DNA of 64,000 nucleotides, taken from the NCBI GenBank assembly GCA_025667525.1, contig CM046878.1:79029696-79093695 (forward strand), in the 5' to 3' direction. This document shows, piece after piece, positions 56,161 through 64,000 of the stretch. The DNA is from Glebionis coronaria. Its lineage: Eukaryota; Streptophyta; Magnoliopsida; Asterales; Asteraceae. The translations under genes and the position numbers were made by a program. Position 1 is the stretch's first letter. Every line of letters starts with the position of its first letter. The notes beneath the pieces are model-generated. The model saw only the letters and a program-made list of their open reading frames with translations. It was not told where the DNA came from and did no database searches.

Positions 56161-56889
56161 TCATAGGAAGAAGCATGAAACATATCCACCAGGATCAAAG
56201 ACATAGTTTTCGTCCATCAAATAACAGAGGCTTAAGGCGAACAAGGCAAGCCAAAGAAGAGTAGGCAAGGTTCCCTTAAGCAGTGATGGAGCATGGTGGA
56301 AGCAAGGGTGAAGTGGTGCAAGCATGTCTTTAATAATTCCAAAGATGTTTCCTTTTATTTCATCAGGTGGATACTGAGATGGCTTAAAGATTTCAATACC
56401 GGGGTCGAACACCCTTTCCTTTAAGGGAAAATAGCACTCAGGCTCAGCAGAATGGGAAGAAGATCCGCGAAGAATCACAACCTCGTCCTCAGAAGGGGGA
56501 CAAAGAGGTGTTAAATCATATGTGCTGCGGATATTGGTGTCGACCGGTTTCTTCTCCTTAGAAAGTATTTTCTTCAAATCCAAAGTAGGATCAAGACGAT
56601 AATCTTCAAAATCATAAGGAGGAGCATCACTCTCATGAGGGAAGTAAGTGTTGAGAAACGCAGAGAAGTCTTCCTCAAATGAGTAATCGTCCAAAGTAGG
56701 ATCGAGTGATGGCGGAGGATCTTCATCATGTGAAGAATCGCTCGAAAGAGTATCGACCTCATCAAAATCATCATATGTGGGCAGCTCGGGATACTCGGAA
56801 GTACAATCATGAAAATCATCTGAATCTGAGCTAGAATCATCATCATCATAAGCATCAAAGACCGGTGGAGAATCATAAATGGGAGAAGG
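56161..56889 (-). CDS. C-terminal acidic/FDPG module of element D, after an in-frame TAA
   Basis: This is the same frame as the protease, continuing beyond TAA at 56890-56892. It is highly acidic (runs of Asp/Ser/Glu), then ends with FDPGIE near 56400 and FDPGGY near 56190, about 70 residues apart. Between them lies a hydrophobic stretch (LLWLALFALSLCYL) that could be membrane-associated. The same order is at the end of the protease ORF of element B, where it is fused without a stop. The role is unknown. Confidence 0.65.
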   Translation of the reverse strand, partial: PSPIYDSPPVFDAYDDDDSSSDSDDFHDCTSEYPELPTYDDFDEVDTLSSDSSHDEDPPPSLDPTLDDYSFEEDFSAFLNTYFPHESDAPPYDFEDYRLDPTLDLKKILSKEKKPVDTNIRSTYDLTPLCPPSEDEVVILRGSSSHSAEPECYFPLKERVFDPGIEIFKPSQYPPDEIKGNIFGIIKDMLAPLHPCFHHAPSLLKGTLPTLLWLALFALSLCYLMDENYVFDPGGYVSCFFL

Positions 56890-57969
56890 TTACAAATTGG
56901 GGAGAGAATCATCCACATCATCTTGAAAAAGTGGATTATCGATGGAAGAATCGAATAGAGGATTGTTGTAGAAAACAAAATCATCATGCACGTTAATCCT
57001 ATTCACTGATTCTCTGCCTCCAAAGGATTTACTTGTAAGCTTTCCCATTTTAAAAACTTGTGCATCATCCCCGACTCGTAAGATTAACTCACCTTCGGCC
57101 ACATCTACTAAAGCTCGTCCGGTTCTCAAGAATGGCCGACCAAGTATTAAAGGAATACGAGGGTCCATTTCATAATCAACAACGACAAAATCGACCGGGA
57201 AAGTAAATGTGCCAACTTTTATGAACACGTCTTCGACAATACCAACGGGGTAAGCGAGAGTGCGATTTGCAAGTTCAAGAGTCATCTTTGTTGGAGTGAG
57301 GTCGGGCAATGATAGTATTTTCCAAACACTCAATGGAATCAAATTAATACTTGCCCCGAGATCAGCAAGGGCAGTAAATTCTTTAGTTTTGTTGAACACG
57401 CAAGGCAACACAAAACGACCGGGATCTCCAAGCTTTTCCGGAAGTTCTTTAAGAATAACTGCAGAGCAGTTTTCATTTAAGCGTGTGTTGGCGAGTTCAA
57501 TCAGCTTCTCCTTCTTGTTAAGCAATTCCTTAAATGCTTTAACAAATTTGGGCATGTGGACAAGTGCTTCAAGAAAGCTAATGTTGAAGTTCATTTGAGA
57601 GATCATCTTCACATATCGGGTCACTTCGGAGTCATCCTTGGTTAGCATTTTGGTCTTGCCTAAACGAGAGGGATAAGGGATATTGGGTTTGGGTGGTGAA
57701 GGTGCAGGTGTAGCAGGTAAAGGTTGAGATGTTGAAGGGTCCTTCCGAGGTACATCGTCATGACGAGGCGGAGACGGTAATGGTGCACTAATACTAGGTG
57801 TAGGAGGAGTAGGGATAAATGGTGGTGGAGGAGGTGTAGATGATGGGGGTGGGATTGGTGGATGGACAATGGTAATTCCACTACGCGTAGTAATAGCACT
57901 CACATTTGCTCGCGGATTGGGGACGGTGTTTGAAGGTAGAGAACTCGAAGAAGAAGGTTGAGCGGCGGG
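56890..57969 (-). CDS. Aspartic protease of element D, between two in-frame stops
   Basis: The open frame follows the gag TAG (57970-57972) without a frame change and has no early ATG, so it would be made by read-through or is separated by mutation. It begins with a Pro/Ser-rich linker containing ITTRSG, typical of the gag-protease junction in Athila/Tat elements. The block NISFLEALVHMPKF follows, then the active site ADLGASINLIP, and PLILGRPFLRTGRALVD. The ORF ends at TAA, after which the frame stays open for another 242 codons. Confidence 0.8.
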   Translation of the reverse strand, partial: PAAQPSSSSSLPSNTVPNPRANVSAITTRSGITIVHPPIPPPSSTPPPPPFIPTPPTPSISAPLPSPPRHDDVPRKDPSTSQPLPATPAPSPPKPNIPYPSRLGKTKMLTKDDSEVTRYVKMISQMNFNISFLEALVHMPKFVKAFKELLNKKEKLIELANTRLNENCSAVILKELPEKLGDPGRFVLPCVFNKTKEFTALADLGASINLIPLSVWKILSLPDLTPTKMTLELANRTLAYPVGIVEDVFIKVGTFTFPVDFVVVDYEMDPRIPLILGRPFLRTGRALVDVAEGELILRVGDDAQVFKMGKLTSKSFGGRESVNRINVHDDFVFYNNPLFDSSIDNPLFQDDVDDSLPNL

Positions 57970-59355
57970 CTAGAAACTAGCAAGCATATTCTTCAAATCA
58001 GTCGTTTGATTGCTGAAGGAGGATTGAATATTATCTCGAAGCTCGGATCTAATCTCATTTCCTTGCTTGGTGATATCTCCTTTAAGATTGATAATTTGGC
58101 TCTGCAGATTCTTGATTTGCTCACCTTGGGTTCTCATGATGGCTTCAACATCGGGATTAATGGGTGGGGTTTGTTGGGCGGGTGGGTGATAGGGATTAGA
58201 AGCTCTTGGTGGGATTTGGTTGCTTCTATTGTAGTTGTTGGCGGGGTTTTGGTTTTGAGGAGAAAAACCGGGTGAAAGGTAGTTGTTTGATCGGTAACTC
58301 AGCAAATTTCTATCCCCTTGAGGGCGAGCTTGGTAATTTTCCGGTGAATAATTACCATAAGCTGCATACACATTTTCCGGATTTCCTTGTGTCGAAGGAC
58401 AATCGGTGTTTGAGTGAGGACCGCCGCATGTTTCACAAGGATTAGCAACCGCTTTAACTTGTTGTTGTTGTTGGTTTGAAGCGAGAAGCGTGATACTTTT
58501 GCTCATTTTAGTCATCATGCGGGTGAGTTCGGTCATATCAGGGTTTGCTGAGGTGGAAGAAACATTGACTCTCGGGTTGTTCCTTGAAGAAGCAGAGGAA
58601 TCCCAGTTTTTGTGGTGAGTAGTCATGTTCTCAATTAGCTCTCTACACTCCTCGGGTCTCCTTTTCATGAATGTGCCACCGGCGGCTGCATTAATCGTAT
58701 CACGATCACGAAAAGTCAATCCGTTGTAGAAAGTATCAATCAATGTGACAGGGAGCATGTTGTGGTTTGGACAACGATCAATCAAGACATTATATCTTTC
58801 CCAAGCATCAAAAAGAGATTCATCGGATTCTTGCATGAAACCGCTGATTTGATTGCGAAGGCTCGTGACCATGGATGGTGGAAAGTAGCGCGACAAAAAG
58901 CGTTGAGTCATGTTATCCCAAGTGTGAATAGAATTCTTCGGGAGATGATCAAACCATTTCTCGGCATGATGTGATAAAGTATGTGGGAAGAGTTGTAGGC
59001 GAAGAACATCCATTGTGGCACCAGGCAACTTCATGCTTTGGGTGATTGTAATGAACTTGTCGAGGTGTTTGTTGGCATCATCATCAGGCAATCCACGGAA
59101 TGGGTTAGTTTGTACTTGCTGAATCATGTGGTGCTTCAACGAAAACTCAGGAGCGTTGATTTGCATCGGCGCAATCGGTCCTCCTCGTCCAAACATGGTA
59201 GGTTGACAAAGTTCCTCCAGTGTCCAAAGATCGGGCTGTGGAAGAACATTGTTGTTATTGTTGAGGTGCGGTGGATTATTGTTGTTGTTAACACCTGCCA
59301 TACTTAAATCTTCTTGAGTCTCGGGCTCTTGATAATTAGAAGATCTAGTACGCAT
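57970..59355 (-). CDS. gag: Gag of element D
   Basis: The ATG at 59355 (MRTRSSNYQE) is chosen as the first Met matching the MxTR start of the B gag; the frame is open 19 codons further upstream only through leader-like sequence. An Asn-rich stretch is followed by a Retrotrans_gag domain (NPFRGLPDDDANKHLDKF, LQLFPHTLSHHAEKWF, DTFYNGL, INAAAGGTF). A zinc-knuckle-like CETCGGPHSNTDC follows near residue 300, with the same C-x2-C-x3-H-x4-C spacing as in B. A Gln/Asn/Pro-rich region and a short coiled coil end at TAG. Just before the ATG a T-rich tract ends in CAG, resembling a 3' splice site. Confidence 0.85.
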   Translation of the reverse strand: MRTRSSNYQEPETQEDLSMAGVNNNNNPPHLNNNNNVLPQPDLWTLEELCQPTMFGRGGPIAPMQINAPEFSLKHHMIQQVQTNPFRGLPDDDANKHLDKFITITQSMKLPGATMDVLRLQLFPHTLSHHAEKWFDHLPKNSIHTWDNMTQRFLSRYFPPSMVTSLRNQISGFMQESDESLFDAWERYNVLIDRCPNHNMLPVTLIDTFYNGLTFRDRDTINAAAGGTFMKRRPEECRELIENMTTHHKNWDSSASSRNNPRVNVSSTSANPDMTELTRMMTKMSKSITLLASNQQQQQVKAVANPCETCGGPHSNTDCPSTQGNPENVYAAYGNYSPENYQARPQGDRNLLSYRSNNYLSPGFSPQNQNPANNYNRSNQIPPRASNPYHPPAQQTPPINPDVEAIMRTQGEQIKNLQSQIINLKGDITKQGNEIRSELRDNIQSSFSNQTTDLKNMLASF

Positions 59356-59604
59356 ACACCTGAAAATGCAAAAGAAAACAAAACCAAACGCAAAGACAAT
59401 ATATATACACAATAAAGATAAAATCTTTTTGGATTTTTGAAAATTTTAATTTTTATGGATTTTTATCAATTTTTAATTTTTATGATTTTTTGAATTTTTT
59501 ATGCAAGAAAAATAACGTTCACAAGTGAACGGATCCCAAAAAACAACGCGTCTCTCACAGAAAACCGTTAATCTTTACGAAAAGAGCCGGCAGCGGCGCC
59601 ATTT
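59356..59604 (-). promoter_or_regulatory. Leader and primer-binding site of element D
   Basis: On minus, TGGCGCCGCTGCCGG (59588-59602) starts two bases after the 5' LTR and matches the tRNA-Asp-type site of element B. The leader then carries a GTAAAG donor-like site near 59580 and a perfect hairpin CGTTCAC / GTGAACG at 59515-59530. AT-rich sequence follows, with a T-rich tract ending TTTTCAG five bases before the gag ATG. Confidence 0.75.
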
Positions 59605-61355
59605 GATACACGGCTTTTGACACCCCGTATAAAAATTAAAGTTCGAAGTAGTATGTCTAATCGAGTTGATCTAGGTTCTATGTGTGACTCAGTCGTTCTT
59701 TGGTGGAAACAATAGATTTGTCGTTGTAGTATATTAAAATGTGCAAAGACAATTAAAGTAAAAAGGCGTTAAAATTAAATCTAAATCTAATTAAAAGAAA
59801 GGGTGCAATATTTAAAAACTTTTTAAAGTAAATTAATTAAATGACTTAAAATTAAAGCGTGACAGAAATTAAACTTGACAAGTATTAAAATGTAACTAGA
59901 AAATTAAACAAAGCAAAACTAAAATCCAAAACCCATAACCATCGGAATCCTCTATCGGAATGCTGTCACCATACCATTGGAATCCAGATCGCAATGTTCT
60001 ATCGGAATAAAGGAAGCAACCTATCGGAATGTAACCTATCGGAATATGGTCCAGAACGCAATGATGTTCAAATCGCAATGTGTCAGATCGCAATGTTGCT
60101 TAGGAAAATTGGGCAGCACTTCGACTAAGTAAACCTCAAGAGCCGTCGGAATGTGCGATCGCAATGTGCGATCGCAATCCCAGATCGGAATGAGGGGGAT
60201 GTTACTTCTATCGCAATCCCGGATCGGAATGCAGTCCTTTATCCCAACACTGTCACTATCGGAATGTGGAGAAAGCAAGCCGTCGCAATGTGTGTTAACC
60301 CTTCTTTTCCGATGGATCTCAATTTCGTAATAAGCTCAAATCCAAATAAGCTAACTCTAATAAGCAGTAACAAAGAACTTGAATGAAATGGAAACAAAAC
60401 GAGAAAATAAGCTAAAAAGTTAAAAACTTTCAAACTAAAAAAACGAAACTTAATGAAATGGATTTTAAAAAGTAAAACTTTTAAGAAAACTTTCAAAACA
60501 ATTAAGCTAAATACCAAATAAGCACATAAGATTGTCAAACTTATGGCTATTTCGTATGGAAGCTAAAAGGAAAAAGAAAATACAAGACTTTTAATCAAAT
60601 AAGCAAATGGATTAAGCAAAAGTTTGCTTAATCCGAATTTGTAACCGAATCAAAAAGAAGAAGAGTAGAATGAGATTGGTAAAAATAAGCTTGATCAAAT
60701 GATAAAGAAAGATTAAAGACACGAATTTAAAGAACGCAAATTAAAAACTTACATGGAATTAAAAGGATAATTAAAGTGCAAAACATGTATTAAAAATGAC
60801 AAGTAATTAAAGGTGCATAAAATAAAAGTGGAAGAGCTAATTTGTCAAGTTAGCCAACAACATGAAAATGAGATACTAATGGTCTATTTATAGGAGATTA
60901 GGAGAGTGGTTAGAGGAAGCTTCCTCCTCTCCTTCCTTTCTTGTTAATTGCACTATTAAGTCCTTCCTTCTTAGTCTTTTGTTAATCTTGGACTTTAAGG
61001 ACTTTTGGCTCGGGATTTCTTTAAACTCGTCTTTTAATTCTTCAATAAATAAGACTCGAGTTCTTCGGATTTTGGTAAACTTCCGTCTTTTGACTTTTTC
61101 TTCGATAAATCTTCAGAAATGGTCTTGGACTTCCGTTCTTTTTGCATTCTCGACTTCTTGACTTCATCTTTCATCTTTTTCTTCAATAAAAGCCCGTAAA
61201 TGCCGTGTTTTCTCCACTTTTCACCTGTTCGTCCTAAATCACAACAAAAACACAAACAACGCATAATTCTGACATAAAAGACATAAAATACACGTTTTGG
61301 CTCGGTTATTATTGTAATTAAGTGGTAGAAAAGATGGGTGTTTTCACACCTATCA
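59605..61355 (-). repeat. 5' LTR of element D (1751 bp)
   Basis: Partner of 52358-54128 with scattered differences and one deletion inside the octamer array (array at 59940-60293). A TATAAATA box on minus lies at 60885-60892. Confidence 0.92.
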
Positions 61356-61360
61356 AGGCC
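61356..61360 (+). repeat. Target-site duplication of element D, right copy (AGGCC)
   Basis: Matches 52353-52357; element C unit 2 resumes immediately after. Confidence 0.92.
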
Positions 61361-64000
61361 AAAACTTAAAAGTAAAACATGCGTTTTCAAAATAAAATAG
61401 TCAAACCTGCACAGAACTTGCAGGGGTATTTTGGTCATTTTATATTGGGTTTCAGGTCTCGGGTAAAATTAGAAAGTCGTCTGAAACGTCGTTTTGCATC
61501 AAAATGATTTAGACTCCGAGTCTTGGAGATGTTGTTTATCGGGTCAATTAATCGGCTCATATTTAAAAGTCAAATCTGATAGAAAATTCGGAACATGGGT
61601 TTTAAATGTTTCTAAGCAGTTTTGAGTTCATTTGAGATCGTAAAATTTTAACGAATATTATTTTACAACTAACTAATACTAGTTGCATGTGAAAATGTTT
61701 AAAAATAGAAACATTACAGGATTAGCAATTACCGGATTAATGGTGTAATTTGAAAACGAATAATATACTTTCTTAAAAGAATGTTGTGTCGAGTATCTTA
61801 CATAGAATACACATGTGGATTGTTTTATTCTTTTTTTATATATGATTCATTTGTCATTCGACGTTATTTTATTTTTATTTTTTTCTACCCTTCCATTGAT
61901 TTGGGTTAAGTTTTGAAGATTTGCTTTCACATTCTTCATCGACATTCTCATCACGTGTCTCATGGCGATTCCGTCTAAACCTTATAACCTTTTGAAACCT
62001 TATTAACTTGTAACAATTTCAGTCGTTTTCCTATAAGCTACTATTTGCAACTTTTTGCAAAACATTTGGTTATTATATACTTCATCAAATGTCACCTTAT
62101 AATTTTAATTGATATTTTTATTACAAATATTTTCACAAATTGTTTTACTTTGATATTATGAAATAATTTTTGTAACATTTGAGTTATTGCTTAAAAATCT
62201 CGCCAATTACTTGTATCCTATAAATTTATAAACTATTTTTTTTAAATTCCATTTTACAAATGACATGGTTTATATATAAACATAAGAAACATAATAATAT
62301 TTGACGAAATGGAGCACTGCATTGCTAGCCCTAAATTATACATGGCCTGATCACCTATGTCTAATTTAGAAGGAGCCATGCTAGGCTGAATAGTAGTCAC
62401 CTTAAAAATCTTGATAATAATCAACTTTTTACTTGTATTTATGATAAAGATAAATAAAATGAAATAAAGTGAAAAGAAGTTTTGAAAACCTTAATATTTT
62501 ATGCAAGTAGCACAATTTATATGCATCCGCATATGTTTTCTTACCTTCTCTTGAATGAATTACGCGCTTACGAGTACGTATTTACTCGACGATCTTTTTC
62601 CACTTGTTACTTCATTTTATCTTATAACTGATTTCTTTTGACCGTTCGTCTAATTACTGACTGTTGATAAATGACTTGAAAGTCTCGATGTTGTATCCTT
62701 CCTTCTTGTCCAATCTTCTTTATGCGACTTGGTAGATCTTTGGAATGTCTCCGCACGTGAATAATGAATTATCACTAGAGTGATTTCCGTATATCCGGGA
62801 TGACGTCCGGCACTCTCGTTTGTCTCGAAATCCACTCTTGTGAACCGTGCTTTGACTTCTCTCTTTAAACACTAACATCGTTCATTTGATTTATTTTAAT
62901 TACAAGTGATTATTAGGAATTTTCTTTGATTAAAATTTTTGTATGGATCTTATTTCCGATCATGTATCGACCACCGCTAAGTTAACAAACTGATATTGGT
63001 GAACCATCGACCGCACTAACAAAATTGACAACTTGTTTAATCTACTGTTTCTTAACGTCTTACTATCAACGCCTTCATCTTATTATTCTCTTTAAGAAGT
63101 CATACGACATTTGTTCCGCCCTCTTTTGTACCGTTGATTTCGTACTAATTATTGACCATTATTTCCATTCGTATTCGTTTGTTATCTTGTCACATTTTGA
63201 AACCCGAATATATCCCATGTTTATTTTGAAATAATAAACACCTTTATGTATTTCTACCACGCATTATAAAATTTTCATGGAACTTTTATACATTTTTCCA
63301 ATGATTTTCAATTATCAAAATAACTATCATAAGAAAAAGGTCAAATTTATACATCATATTTTGTATAACTAAAACTAATGGTTAAAACGAAATTATGATC
63401 TATCTTTTGAACTAGTTGACTTATCATACTTTACTTTTAATGTAATGAAATTACCGGTTTAATTTATATTCATAATAATGATTTAATTTGGAAATTATAT
63501 TTTCTAATTGTAACCATCAATACGAGTTTAATTAATAAATTCATGTCATTCTTTCAAAGTTTCTTAAGACAACCAAAATAAATTATGAAGCTATTTAACT
63601 CCTATTTTTGATATATCATCCTTATCAAGAAAGTACCTCAACTGAGTTTTAAGGTAATACCAAATCCGGGACGGATAATTGTGATAAACGTTATTTTAAT
63701 ATTAATATTTAATTCATTCTTCGCTCTCATTTTTCTAGTATTGTGAATTATTATGTTTTAAAGTTACGTGAGTCGAGATCCCTCGTCGATCGTCAACCTT
63801 AAATCATTTTACCACATTTTGTCCGTTTATGCGTTTATTGAATTCACTTTTATCTCGTTCTGTTCCTCGTATTGAAGATCACTATTTTATTCTGAGTTTA
63901 AAATGAATCTCGGGAAGCAGTGTATATGAAGAAACGATAAGTGTCACCCGGATTTATGCGTGTACTTGTGGAATGATTGAGGACCGAATCTCTTAATGAA
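61361..64000 (+). other. Internal region of element C, unit 2, right part
   Basis: Continues unit 2 and matches 45222-47864 of unit 1 with a few percent differences. No intact ORF. The window ends about 0.8 kb before the place where a third LTR would be expected. Confidence 0.65.

Larger units (their letters stand above)
52358..61355 (-). mobile_element. Element D: complete non-autonomous gypsy element (gag-protease only), minus strand
   Basis: A 9.0-kb element inserted in unit 2 of C, read on the minus strand: 5' LTR 59605-61355, primer site, gag, protease, a C-terminal module, 2 kb of non-coding sequence, polypurine tract and 3' LTR 52358-54128. AGGCC flanks both ends. The three coding segments share one frame and are separated by two in-frame stops. 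It has no reverse transcriptase or integrase. Its LTR tip and 3' non-coding region match element A, so it is probably a shortened relative able to use A-type enzymes. Confidence 0.92.
23698..64000 (+). mobile_element. Element C: decayed Tekay/Del-like gypsy, tandem LTR-internal-LTR-internal
   Basis: Two units run head to tail. Unit 1 is the LTR 23698-26253 plus internal 26254-27131 and 44947-48649. Unit 2 is the LTR 48650-51211 plus internal 51212-52357 and 61361-64000, running off the window. The gaps are the copia and D insertions. Each unit would be about 7.1 kb. A tRNA-Met-type primer site follows the first LTR, and an integrase-end relic with a purine tract precedes the second LTR, which fixes the orientation. 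No intact gag or pol remains in either unit. The Tekay/Del call rests on the primer site and the relic near 48506 and is moderate. The left candidate target duplication is GTTAT (23693-23697). Confidence 0.75.

Overview
The window is a nest of plant LTR retrotransposons. I found no convincing host gene, rRNA, functional tRNA, CRISPR array or bacterial-type operon. The style of the copia polyprotein, its extra ORFs downstream of pol, and the abundant gag-protease-only Athila/Tat-type elements suggest an Asteraceae genome. That host call is inference from family resemblance; no species is assigned. All LTR comparisons were made by eye.

Layout. (A) 1-568 and 14009-17334: 3' part of a Ty3/gypsy Athila/Tat-type element on +, with the integrase end, 3' non-coding region and 3' LTR 15679-17334. 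(B) 569-14003: a complete insertion into A with target duplication ATCAC, LTRs of about 3.77 kb, a tRNA-Asp-type primer site, and gag plus protease but no reverse transcriptase or integrase. (E) 17487-18561: a broken gypsy gag on -. (F) 18751-21473: part of a B-related LTR on -. (G) 21474-23697: part of another B-related LTR on +, inserted in F and cut by C. (C) 23698-64000: a decayed Tekay/Del-like gypsy element arranged as LTR-internal-LTR-internal, sharing the middle LTR. (Copia) 27132-44941: a 17.8-kb Ty1/copia element inside the first C internal region, with target duplication TTGTG. (D) 52358-61355: a gag-protease-only gypsy element on -, inside the second C internal region, with target duplication AGGCC. 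Each C unit is the empty site for the insertion in the other, which makes the history unusually readable.

How the parts work together. Copia carries gag, a 0.94-kaa linker ORF, integrase, reverse transcriptase and RNase H, plus two further ORFs after pol. Its LTRs look identical over 331 bp, so it is young, yet its frame is broken at two junctions and a stop splits the extra ORF. B and D encode only gag, protease and a C-terminal module with two FDPG boxes around a hydrophobic stretch. They would need reverse transcriptase and integrase in trans. A, which shares its LTR and 3' region with D and ends in an integrase, is the obvious type of partner for D.

The most interesting signals lie outside the ORFs: TTCCG-core arrays in unrelated elements, an LTR-tip hairpin with a compensatory base-pair change between B and G, an antisense tRNA-like sequence kept in diverged LTRs, repeated polypurine tracts with a conserved hairpin in A, B and D, and the extra copia ORF with its own leader-like and intron-like upstream region.
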